A DNA stretch of 64,000 bases, from positions 558,001-622,000 of the forward strand of contig CANMBU010000002.1 in the NCBI GenBank assembly GCA_947496175.1, in the 5' to 3' direction. The DNA comes from an uncultured Roseovarius sp. (GTDB taxonomy: Bacteria > Pseudomonadota > Alphaproteobacteria > Rhodobacterales > Rhodobacteraceae). The translations under genes and the position numbers were made by a program. The stretch's first letter is position 1. Each line of letters starts with the position of its first letter. Below the pieces are notes generated by a model. The model was not told the DNA's origin. It saw nothing but the letters and a program-made list of their open reading frames with translations, and did no database searches. Shown piece by piece: positions 33,427 to 41,392 of the stretch.

Positions 33427-33738
33427 TTATTTCCCGACCTCAATCGCAATTTCCTGCCGCAACTCGCCCGTTTCAGCGTTAAAGATCAGGATCTGGTTGT
33501 CCTCCGTCACCACAGCATACCAGCCATCACCGCGCGTATAGGCCGTGGGGACTGTGCCATCGGGCAGGGTAATCTCATCGGGCATTTCCGGGCCAAACGC
33601 ATCGGAGAACTTGGTGACAAAGAGCACCACGATCACTATGAACCCCACAACCATCACGGCGGTCAGCACGGTGACCAGAAGGCGCAGGTATTTCACCAGC
33701 CCGGGGTCGATGGGGTTTGGATCTGGAGTGTCATTCAT
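33427..33738 (-). CDS. DUF6476 family membrane protein
   Basis: A 103-residue protein with one membrane helix (LLVTVLTAVMVVGFIVIVVLF) near residues 19-40 and a short periplasmic part that looks beta-rich (TAYTRGDGWYAVVTEDNQILIFNAETGELRQEI). It matches the DUF6476 family of Rhodobacterales. AAGGGG lies eight bases before its ATG. The ATG shares bases with the rluD ATG on the other strand (CATG at 33736-33739). It ends four bases after the tRNA-His gene, convergent to it. Confidence 0.82.
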   Translation of the reverse strand: MNDTPDPNPIDPGLVKYLRLLVTVLTAVMVVGFIVIVVLFVTKFSDAFGPEMPDEITLPDGTVPTAYTRGDGWYAVVTEDNQILIFNAETGELRQEIAIEVGK

Positions 33739-34777
33739 GGGCGAAGCCCCTTCCAAGACGATATCCGTGCGCATCGCGGCCGATCCGCCGCCCCGCCTTG
33801 ATAAGGCGCTTGCGCGCGATGTGCCAGAGGCGGCGGCCTTGTCCCGCACGCGCCTGACGCGGCTGATTGCGGAAGGGTGCGTGCAGATGGGGGGCGCGCC
33901 GGTCATGGACCCCAAACTTAAGGTGTCCGAGGGGGACATGATTGAGATCACCGTGCCTCAGGCCGAAGAGCTTGATACAGTGGCGCAGGATATTCCACTT
34001 GATGTGGTGTATGAAGACGCAGAGCTCATCGTGGTGAACAAACCAGCGGGCCTCGTTGTGCATCCGGCACCTGGCAGCCCGGATGGCACTTTGGTGAATG
34101 CACTTTTGCATCATTGTGGCGACAGCCTTTCTGGTATCGGAGGTGAACGTCGCCCCGGCATCGTGCACCGCATCGACAAGGACACTTCGGGTCTTCTGGT
34201 TGTGGCCAAATCGGACAAGGCGCATCACGGGTTGGCGTCGCAGTTTGAAGCCCATAGCGTAGAACGAAAATACCTTGCCCTCGTGCATGGGATGCCAGAT
34301 GCCGCCGATCCCCGCCTTCGTGGCATAAAAGGGGCCAGCTTTGAGGCTGGCAATATCCTCAAACTCACCACGCAACTAACACGCCATAAAACCGACCGGC
34401 AGAAGCAGGCTGTGGTGTTTCAAAACGGCCGCCATGCGGTGACGCGCGCGCGACGCATTGAGACTTTTGGAAGTCCACCGCAAGTGTCACTGGTTGAATG
34501 CTGGCTGGAAACCGGACGTACACACCAGATCCGCGTGCACATGTCCCATGCCGGGCATGGTTTGGTGGGCGATCCGGTCTATGGCGGTCGGCGGAAAATG
34601 AACGCCAGAGCGCTCGATGAAGCGGGTTTTTCAGCCGTAGAGGCCTTTTCCCGTCAGGCGCTTCACGCAGCGGTTTTAGGCTTTGAGCACCCGGTTTCGG
34701 GTGAAAACCTTCGGTTTGAAGCGCCTTTACCCTCTGATTTTTCAGAACTTTTGGGAAAACTGCGCGAGTCTACCTGA
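33737..34777 (+). CDS. rluD: RluA/RluD family pseudouridine synthase
   Basis: A 346-residue protein. An S4 RNA-binding domain comes first (RLDKALARDVPEAAALSRTRLTRLIAEGCVQMGG). The catalytic domain has the signature HRIDKDTSGLLVVAKSD with the essential Asp, then QFEAHSVERKYLALVHG and the C-terminal GRTHQIRVHMSHAGHGLVGDPVYGG. It fits RluD (23S rRNA helix 69) but RluC cannot be ruled out by sequence. GGAG lies eight bases upstream of ATG 33737. The start is on the edge of the divergent DUF6476 gene. Confidence 0.9.
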   Translation: MGEAPSKTISVRIAADPPPRLDKALARDVPEAAALSRTRLTRLIAEGCVQMGGAPVMDPKLKVSEGDMIEITVPQAEELDTVAQDIPLDVVYEDAELIVVNKPAGLVVHPAPGSPDGTLVNALLHHCGDSLSGIGGERRPGIVHRIDKDTSGLLVVAKSDKAHHGLASQFEAHSVERKYLALVHGMPDAADPRLRGIKGASFEAGNILKLTTQLTRHKTDRQKQAVVFQNGRHAVTRARRIETFGSPPQVSLVECWLETGRTHQIRVHMSHAGHGLVGDPVYGGRRKMNARALDEAGFSAVEAFSRQALHAAVLGFEHPVSGENLRFEAPLPSDFSELLGKLREST

Positions 34778-34888
34778 TTTGAAACAATTGCGCGCGGTTT
34801 TGCACCATCACGTGAAAACCCTGTCACACCACTGGCGGGCATCCGGCTGAGCATTCATATTCTATTAAACAATGCAGTTCATCTGATC

Positions 34889-34916
34889 TTGAAAACAGCC
34901 CAGTTGTGCTTACATC
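34889..34916 (+). promoter_or_regulatory. Possible promoter of rpoH
   Basis: TTGAAA (34889-34894), 16 bases, then TACATC (34911-34916) resembles a housekeeping promoter 35 bp upstream of the rpoH ATG. CTTGAAAA could also serve as a sigma-32 minus 35 element. Tentative. Confidence 0.35.
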
Positions 34917-34951
34917 AATGTTAAACCCTTAAACATTGGAGGGACGAGGAC

Positions 34952-35848
34952 ATGAGTAACTACGCAAATCTTCCCGCACCGTCACCAGAGGCCGGTCTGA
35001 ACCGCTATTTGCAGGAAATCCGCAAATTCCCGCTGTTGGAGCCGGAACAGGAATACATGCTGGCAAAGGCCTGGGTCGAGAAAGAGGATACCGACGCCGC
35101 CCATCAGATGGTCACAAGCCACCTGCGACTGGCGGCCAAAATTGCCATGGGCTACCGCGGCTATGGCTTGCCGCAGGCCGAGGTCATCTCGGAGGCGAAT
35201 GTAGGCCTGATGCAGGCGGTGAAACGTTTTGACCCTGAAAAGGGCTTCCGTCTGGCCACCTATGCGATGTGGTGGATCCGCGCCAGCATTCAGGAATACA
35301 TCCTGCGCAGCTGGTCGATGGTCAAACTGGGCACGACAAGTGCGCAGAAAAAGCTTTTCTTCAACCTGCGCAAGGCCAAGGCGCGCATTGGCGCGTTGGA
35401 AGAAGGGGATATGCACCCCGACAATGTGGCGCGCATTGCGCATGATTTGGGCGTCACCGAAGACGAAGTGATCAGCATGAACCGCCGCATGTCGGGTGGC
35501 GATGCCTCTCTCAATGCCACGGTTGGGTCTGAGGGCGAAGGCACCATGCAATGGCAGGATTGGCTCGAAGACGAGGATGCCGATCAAGCGGGTGACTATG
35601 AGGCCAAGGACGAGTTGGAAGCGCGTCGTGAGCTTTTGGCTGAGGCCATGTCGGTGCTCAATGACCGTGAAAAAGATATCCTGACGCAGCGGCGCCTGAG
35701 CGACAAAGCCATCACTCTTGAGGACCTGAGTGCGCAATACGACGTCAGTCGCGAACGTATCCGCCAGATTGAAGTGCGCGCGTTTGAGAAGCTTCAAAAG
35801 CGCATGCGGTCCCTGGCACAGGAAAAGGGCATGTTGGCCTCAGTCTGA
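34952..35848 (+). CDS. rpoH: RNA polymerase sigma-32 factor (heat shock)
   Basis: A 298-residue sigma-70-family factor of the RpoH group. The RpoH box is clear: QKKLFFNLRKAK, found only in heat-shock sigma factors. Region 2 reads ISEANVGLMQAVKRFDPEKGFRLATYAMWWIRASIQEYI, and region 4 ends with LEDLSAQYDVSRERIRQIEVRAFEKL. It directs transcription of chaperone and protease genes. Alphaproteobacteria often have two rpoH copies; which one this is cannot be told. GGAGG precedes the ATG; a hairpin follows the stop. Confidence 0.96.
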   Translation: MSNYANLPAPSPEAGLNRYLQEIRKFPLLEPEQEYMLAKAWVEKEDTDAAHQMVTSHLRLAAKIAMGYRGYGLPQAEVISEANVGLMQAVKRFDPEKGFRLATYAMWWIRASIQEYILRSWSMVKLGTTSAQKKLFFNLRKAKARIGALEEGDMHPDNVARIAHDLGVTEDEVISMNRRMSGGDASLNATVGSEGEGTMQWQDWLEDEDADQAGDYEAKDELEARRELLAEAMSVLNDREKDILTQRRLSDKAITLEDLSAQYDVSRERIRQIEVRAFEKLQKRMRSLAQEKGMLASV

Positions 35849-35872
35849 CCCTTTCTTTCGCCGATTGGTCAA

Positions 35873-35908
35873 TGGCCCCTTCCAGAGATGGACAGGGGCC
35901 ACTATTTT
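35873..35908 (+). terminator. Rho-independent terminator after rpoH
   Basis: Perfect 8-bp arms TGGCCCCT (35873-35880) and AGGGGCCA (35894-35901), loop of 13, then CTATTTT. Starts 25 bp after the rpoH stop. The T run is short. Confidence 0.65.
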
Positions 35909-35946
35909 GCGCAGTGAAAATTCAATCATGATTTGGATGACCCCAG

Positions 35947-36984
35947 GTGCGCCTTTTCCTTTTTGCCTGTCTCGTCACTTTGTCGGCATGCGCGCCGCGG
36001 AATGCCGCGCAATACGCAGCACCCGTGCCTGAGGCCCAGATCGAACAGGTCTATGTGGCCACGCAAAAAGCGCTAGACAACAACGGGCAGACCTTTGGCG
36101 AGCGGCGAACAGGCGAGATGAGCTACTTTCGTGCGGCTGTCTCAGTTCCGCCAACCCATGAACCGGGTCGCATCGAATGGCCAGATGGCCCGCCAGATGC
36201 CGCGACCGATTTCGTCGTGACGGAAACCGAAGTTTATGAGACGCCCAATCAATTTCTACGGGACGTGAAATCAGAACGCTCGGGTTCTGAAACGCAAGTT
36301 TTCGTGCATGGCTTCAACGCAACCCTGTCCGATGGCATGTACCGCACCGCGCAAATGCATGCTGATTTTGGGCGCGGGGTGCCTACGGTGCTCTTTTCAT
36401 GGGCCTCGGCGGGCGACCCGCGTGGTTACATCTATGACCGCGACAGTGTGCTCTACGCGCGCGACGACCTTGAAGACTTGCTCAAGCAGCTCACGCGGGG
36501 CCCCAATGACCGCGTTGTTCTGATTGCCCATTCCATGGGATCACAACTCGTCATGGAGGTGATGCGTCAGGCGGCGCTTCGTGGAGATCGCACATTGCTC
36601 AATCGGATCAATGCGGTGGTTCTGATGTCGCCTGATATTGATCCTGATGTCTTTCGCAGGCAAGCCGAGGCCATCGGAGACATGCCGGATCCCTTCCTGA
36701 TCTTCGTATCACAACAAGACCGTGCGCTGGGCCTTGCCAGTTTCATCACAGGTCGCAAGCCGCGCCTTGGCGTGATCAACAGCCCCGAAGCTGTGGCGGA
36801 CTTACCTGTTCGGGTGATCGATTTTACTGCACTCGCCAACGGAGAAGGGCTTGATCACGCAGTCGCCACAACCTCACCTTCGGCAATTGCAGTGCTTCGA
36901 GGTATGATGTCCCAGGCAGGCGCGGGTGCGTCCGCTTTTCAACGTTACATGGTCCTGACGACATCGCCACCCATCGGCCCCTAA
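35947..36984 (+). CDS. Lipoprotein-like alpha/beta hydrolase (DUF900/COG4782)
   Basis: A 345-residue protein. The N-terminus MRLFLFACLVTLSACAPRN has a lipobox (LSAC), so it is probably an outer- or inner-membrane lipoprotein. The DUF900 hydrolase fold follows: QVFVHGFNATLSDGMYRTAQ, PTVLFSWASAGDPRGYIYDRDS, and the nucleophile elbow RVVLIAHSMGSQLV with Ser. FVSQQDRALGLASFITG and a C-terminal His-containing part complete the triad. The start codon is GTG (35947). The upstream ATG at 35928 is in another frame. Substrate unknown. Confidence 0.85.
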   Translation: MRLFLFACLVTLSACAPRNAAQYAAPVPEAQIEQVYVATQKALDNNGQTFGERRTGEMSYFRAAVSVPPTHEPGRIEWPDGPPDAATDFVVTETEVYETPNQFLRDVKSERSGSETQVFVHGFNATLSDGMYRTAQMHADFGRGVPTVLFSWASAGDPRGYIYDRDSVLYARDDLEDLLKQLTRGPNDRVVLIAHSMGSQLVMEVMRQAALRGDRTLLNRINAVVLMSPDIDPDVFRRQAEAIGDMPDPFLIFVSQQDRALGLASFITGRKPRLGVINSPEAVADLPVRVIDFTALANGEGLDHAVATTSPSAIAVLRGMMSQAGAGASAFQRYMVLTTSPPIGP

Positions 36985-37106
36985 GACGCCATTTCGCCAA
37001 GCCTGAGCCAAATATTCGCCCCTTTCTTATGGTCTTAAAGGATCAAGGAAATATGGCCTGAAGCGTACATAGCTTTGCACAACAGGCTTTGACAAAGGGC
37101 AAGCAG

Positions 37107-38417
37107 GTGAAAAAGCTCGACACTGTCGCAAGCAATTGGACGGCGCTTATCGGATGCGTCTGTCTAGGTTTGGGCATTGCCTATCGCGCTGTTGTTCCCG
37201 CTGACAACGCCGTGTCTGGCGCGCTTTTTCTGGTGTTTTGCTATCTTGTACCCGTGGCGCTCTATGAGCTTGTTGTTCGCAAGATCCACCGCAGTCCCTC
37301 AACCGGCCTCAACTGGGAACAGATCCGTGCCGCGAACCCAAAGCGAGTCATGGTTAAACTCGTCGGGTTTGGCGCAGTAATCATAGCAGTTATTGCTATT
37401 CACGCTGTGTTCCGCATCTACGCGGTAGAGAGACTGATCCTGCCTCTCGCAGCGATGCAGATACTGCTGCCTCTTTGTCTGCCGATCATCATTGCGTATT
37501 TCGTCATCATTGACCGCCGCATGCGCGATCCGCATGACGGCTATCATGAATTCGGTCTTTGGCTTTTGCGGAGAAATCCAAATCCCGACTATGCTATTCT
37601 CAAGGACTTTGTCTTGGGTTGGGCCATTAAGGGGTTTTTCCTGCCTATCATGTTCGCCTATCTGGCGCTCAATATGCCGGGTCTTCACGAGAACACCGTG
37701 CAACTGGCGCAAGGGCCGGTGGCTGCCGTTCTTTACCTCACGACGGCGCTGGTGGTGGTCGAATTGACCATTGTCGTGGTGGGTTACGCCATGACGGTTC
37801 GACTTTTTGATGCGCATATCCGATCCCCCAACGGGCTCTTGGGGGCGTGGGTGGTCACGCTCATTTGCTATGAACCGTTCCGAGCCCTCGCGTCGGGAAC
37901 GATTTACCCCTACCGCACGGATCGCGATTGGTCGGCGGTTGCCGGAGAGTATCCGCTACTCATGTGGCCGTGGATGGCGCTTATTCTTTTCGCGTTCGGG
38001 CTATGGGTCTGGGCGACGGCCATCTTTGGTCTGCGCTGGTCCAACCTGACCCATCGCGGCATCATCACCAACGGGCCATATGCCTTTACCAAACATCCCG
38101 ATTATGTCGCGAAGAGCCTTTTCTTCTGGTTGACCGCCGCGCCATTCCTGACCGCCTTCACCACGTGGCAGGCGGTGACGGCCACCCTATCTCTCTTCGT
38201 TATCAACGCGGTCTACTATGGTCGTGCACGGATGGAGGAAAAGCACCTCTCAGAAGACCCGGCCTACGTCGAATATGCGCTGGCCATGAACGAGCGCAGT
38301 GTGTTTCGCGGGCTTGCACGGGCGTTGCCTTTCCTCATTTACAAAGCGCCGAATGCGCAGTCTGACGATAAGCCGGTAGGCAAGGTTGATGCCCAACAGG
38401 GGCTACCAGCAGAATAA
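37107..38417 (+). CDS. Multi-span membrane protein with ICMT/PEMT-like C-terminus
   Basis: A 436-residue integral membrane protein, about ten hydrophobic segments. The C-terminal part carries the isoprenylcysteine methyltransferase-like signature: LTHRGIITNGPYAFTKHPDYVAKSLFFW, then YYGRARMEEKHLSEDPAYVEYAL. The N-terminal 250 residues are extra membrane helices unlike the short family members. The GTG at 37107 is preferred, with AAAGGG upstream; a TTG at 37089 would add six residues. The substrate and the donor are not known; SAM is expected from the family. Confidence 0.8.
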   Translation: MKKLDTVASNWTALIGCVCLGLGIAYRAVVPADNAVSGALFLVFCYLVPVALYELVVRKIHRSPSTGLNWEQIRAANPKRVMVKLVGFGAVIIAVIAIHAVFRIYAVERLILPLAAMQILLPLCLPIIIAYFVIIDRRMRDPHDGYHEFGLWLLRRNPNPDYAILKDFVLGWAIKGFFLPIMFAYLALNMPGLHENTVQLAQGPVAAVLYLTTALVVVELTIVVVGYAMTVRLFDAHIRSPNGLLGAWVVTLICYEPFRALASGTIYPYRTDRDWSAVAGEYPLLMWPWMALILFAFGLWVWATAIFGLRWSNLTHRGIITNGPYAFTKHPDYVAKSLFFWLTAAPFLTAFTTWQAVTATLSLFVINAVYYGRARMEEKHLSEDPAYVEYALAMNERSVFRGLARALPFLIYKAPNAQSDDKPVGKVDAQQGLPAE

Positions 38418-38487
38418 CCCGATCTCTCACCAGCGATTTGCGACCTGTCCTCAAACGGCTTAATCTGCATAGAGGAAGGAGACTGTC

Positions 38488-38757
38488 ATGGCCGGAGGCT
38501 GGGCGCGCGATGGCGCGGTGAATGAACAGATCGAGGCCTCAATCGAGGATGAGCTTCAGCGTCTGAAGACCAAATTGCAACCCGTTGGAGATAGTTTCAC
38601 GCATTGTGCCGAATGCGAAGAACCTATTCCAGAGGCACGCCGCACGGCTATTCCCGGCGTAAAGCTCTGTATAGATTGCCAGCAAGACCGGGACAGCAGC
38701 TATCAGGCACGCGGCGGTATCAATCGACGTGGCTCGAAGGACAGTCAGCTGAAATAG
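38488..38757 (+). CDS. DksA/TraR-type zinc finger protein
   Basis: An 89-residue protein like E. coli YbiI. The C4 zinc finger is intact: CAECEEPIPEARRTAIPGVKLCIDCQ. A short helical N-terminus (NEQIEASIEDELQRLKTKL) stands in for the long coiled coil of true DksA, so this is a short member and probably not the full DksA. It may bind the RNA polymerase secondary channel. The AGGAAGGAG SD is strong. Its last 38 bp overlap the convergent GNAT gene. Confidence 0.9.
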   Translation: MAGGWARDGAVNEQIEASIEDELQRLKTKLQPVGDSFTHCAECEEPIPEARRTAIPGVKLCIDCQQDRDSSYQARGGINRRGSKDSQLK

Positions 38758-39487
38758 GCAAACGCATCACGTCTTCCATGGCAACCCGGCCCTTACGCTG
38801 TGGTCCGTCCAGCACCCAACCATGACGTTTGTAGAGCCGGATCGCATGGAAGTTATCCGCATCTACCGCAAGCCACAGACCAGAAATCAGATAGTGGCGC
38901 GCCACGTAGCCAGGTAGCTCTGACAGAAGCGCGTGACCAAATCCCTGCCTCTGAAACTGCGCTCCGATCAAAAGGCCGCGAAACCCATGCGTGCCTTTCG
39001 GCAGGCGCGTTACCGTGCGTGAAAAGTCTCGGTCGATCTTGAAAAACCCCACTACGTCATTGCCGTAGCGGGCGTAATGAAAATCTTGCAGCAGATCCGG
39101 TTCATTTGTCATCTCGGAAATCGTGCCAACAAAATCAGCCTGCGTATCGGGCAAGCCAAGGTGCTTTACCTTGGCAACCTCTTCACGCAGCAGCGGTGCG
39201 AGGGTAAATGTTTTGGGCTTCCGCGCCGCCGCTCTGCCACGCAGCCTGCGATAGAGCGGCATAACATCAAGCGCTGCGACTCCAATCCCAAGAGGGATCA
39301 TCCAGAAACCGAGAATGGGTAGGAACCCAAAGGTACCGCCTACAATCAATAGGATGCCAAGGATCAGCCGCAGACCCGGCGGCACGTTCACCCTGACCGT
39401 CACGAGCGCGCGTTTGATCCGTCCGCGAAGGGTGTAATGGCCGGTGCCGCGTGGCAGGGGTTCAGCCCTCCATCGCCTCAAGCTCAT
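38720..39487 (-). CDS. Membrane-anchored GNAT N-acetyltransferase
   Basis: A 255-residue protein in two parts. Residues about 20-85 are a small membrane module (VPPGLRLILGILLIVGGTFGFLPILGFWMIPLGIGVAALD plus a basic RRLRGRAAARK loop), which in related genomes I know as a short separate protein. Residues 93-250 are a GNAT domain: VGFFKIDRD, GLLIGAQFQRQGFGHALLSELP (acetyl-CoA loop), and AVDADNFHAIRLYKRHGW. The substrate is unknown. The ATG at 39487 overlaps the end of pepF by 26 bp and lacks a good SD, so a later start is possible. Confidence 0.75.
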   Translation of the reverse strand: MSLRRWRAEPLPRGTGHYTLRGRIKRALVTVRVNVPPGLRLILGILLIVGGTFGFLPILGFWMIPLGIGVAALDVMPLYRRLRGRAAARKPKTFTLAPLLREEVAKVKHLGLPDTQADFVGTISEMTNEPDLLQDFHYARYGNDVVGFFKIDRDFSRTVTRLPKGTHGFRGLLIGAQFQRQGFGHALLSELPGYVARHYLISGLWLAVDADNFHAIRLYKRHGWVLDGPQRKGRVAMEDVMRLPISADCPSSHVD

Positions 39488-41282
39488 CAATAAAGCCAGA
39501 GATCATCGACAAACCCTTGTCCCAGAAGGCCGGATCAGAGGCGTCCAAGCCGAAGGGAGCCAAAAGCTCTTTGTGGTGCATCGACCCGCCTGCTTTGAGC
39601 ATGTCGAAATACTTGTCCTGAAACCCGTCCGGATTTTCCTCGTAAACCGCATAAAGCGCGTTTACCAACCCGTCGCCAAAGGCATAGGCATAGACGTAGA
39701 AGGGTGAGTGCACGAAATGCGGGATATAAGCCCAGAATGTCTCGTACCCGTCCATGAACTCAAACGCAGGCCCAAGGCTCTCGCCTTGCACGGACATCCA
39801 GAGCGCGCCGATATCTTCAGGTGTGAGTTCTCCCTCGCGGCGCGCGGCGTGCAGTTTGCATTCGAAATCATAAAAAGCGATCTGGCGCACGACCGTGTTG
39901 ATCATGTCCTCAACCTTGCCCGCCAATAGCACCTTGCGTTCCGCGTCATCCTTGGCGCCATCAAGCATTTTGCGGAAAGTCAGCATCTCGCCAAAGACCG
40001 AGGCCGTTTCGGCCAGTGTGAGGGGCGTCGATGACAAAAGCTCACCCTGTTCTGCGGCCAGAACCTGATGCACGCCGTGACCCAGCTCATGTGCCAGGGT
40101 CATGACATCACGGGGCTTTCCAAGGTAATTCAGCATCACATATGGATGCACATTGGTCACCGTGGGATGGGCAAACGCCCCGGGCGCCTTGCCAGGCTTC
40201 ACGGCAGCATCAATCCAGCCTTTGTTGAAGAACGGATCAGCAAGATCGCCCATGCGTGGATCAAATGCGCTATAGGCCTCCATCACCATTTTCTGCGCCT
40301 GCGGCCAGTCAATGACGCGGGTTTCTTCCATCGGCAGAGGCGCATTGCGATCCCAGACCTGCATTGTGTCGAGACCCAGCCACTTACGCTTCAACTCATA
40401 ATAGCGATGGCTCAGCTTGGGATAGGCCGCGACCACTGCGTTGCGCAGCGCCTCGACCACTTCAGCCTCCACATCGTTGGACAAGTGCCGGCCGGTTTGT
40501 GCGGTGGGCATGTTGCGCCAGCGGTCGAGGACTTCTTTTTCTTTGGCCGAGGTGTTGTGCACACGAGCAAAGATTTTGATGTTGTCTTCAAACACACGCG
40601 CCAATTCGCGGCTCGCCGCCTCGCGTTTACCGCGATCCTGTTCGGTCAGAAGGTTGAGCGTCGCCTCGATGCCCATCTCATCGCCGTCCACATCAAAAGT
40701 CAGACCGGCAATGGTTTCGTCAAAAAGGCGTTCCCATGCGTCCCCTACAACACCCAGATCATGCAGGAATTTCTCAAGTTCATCAGAAAGTTGATGCGGC
40801 TTCATAGCCTGAATACGTCGGATCACAGGTGCGTACCGGGCCAGACCAGCATTCTCCGCATACATCGCCTTCAATGCATTTGCATCCAAACGGTTCAACT
40901 CAAGCGTGAAGAACACCAAAGGCGTGGTGAAATTGGTAATTTTCTCCTGGCAGTCGGACATGAACTTGGCACGCTCGCCATCCGTTGTAACCTGATAGTA
41001 GCGTAGCCCGGCATAGGACATGATGCGCCCGGCGATGTTGGAAATTTTTTCATTACGTTCAATACATGTGAGCAGACCGTCCGCATCGAGATCGCCAAGC
41101 TTACCCTCGTAATCGGTCGCAAAACTGGCGCACGCATCTTCCAACCACTCCAGATCGCGTGTGAGTTCCGGCGCATCCTCGCCAGTGTAGAGATCATCCA
41201 GGTTCCATTCCGGCAAATCGCCGAGATTGTCAGCGCCCGAGGCAGCATTGGCATCGCGGACAGGAAAGGGAAGATGGATCAT
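39462..41282 (-). CDS. pepF: Oligoendopeptidase F (M3 family)
   Basis: A 606-residue M3 zinc endopeptidase. The zinc motif HELGH is at residues 398-402 (TLAHELGHGVHQVLA), and LTLAETASVFGE follows with the third zinc ligand. The N-terminal part (WNLDDLYTGEDAPELTRDLEW) is typical of PepF/M3B. It digests peptides of about 7-17 residues in the cytoplasm. I start it at ATG 41282, with GGAG seven bases upstream; the frame is open to 41363. The stop lies inside the start of the GNAT gene. Confidence 0.95.
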   Translation of the reverse strand: MIHLPFPVRDANAASGADNLGDLPEWNLDDLYTGEDAPELTRDLEWLEDACASFATDYEGKLGDLDADGLLTCIERNEKISNIAGRIMSYAGLRYYQVTTDGERAKFMSDCQEKITNFTTPLVFFTLELNRLDANALKAMYAENAGLARYAPVIRRIQAMKPHQLSDELEKFLHDLGVVGDAWERLFDETIAGLTFDVDGDEMGIEATLNLLTEQDRGKREAASRELARVFEDNIKIFARVHNTSAKEKEVLDRWRNMPTAQTGRHLSNDVEAEVVEALRNAVVAAYPKLSHRYYELKRKWLGLDTMQVWDRNAPLPMEETRVIDWPQAQKMVMEAYSAFDPRMGDLADPFFNKGWIDAAVKPGKAPGAFAHPTVTNVHPYVMLNYLGKPRDVMTLAHELGHGVHQVLAAEQGELLSSTPLTLAETASVFGEMLTFRKMLDGAKDDAERKVLLAGKVEDMINTVVRQIAFYDFECKLHAARREGELTPEDIGALWMSVQGESLGPAFEFMDGYETFWAYIPHFVHSPFYVYAYAFGDGLVNALYAVYEENPDGFQDKYFDMLKAGGSMHHKELLAPFGLDASDPAFWDKGLSMISGFIDELEAMEG

Positions 41283-41392
41283 GGTACACTCCGGAATAAC
41301 GTTTTGTCTGACATAGGCGGGGTAGGGCGGGGCCTCAACCCCAAGTCTTTTCTGAAAAGACATGGGCTAAGCCTTTTGAAGGCTTTTGCTCT

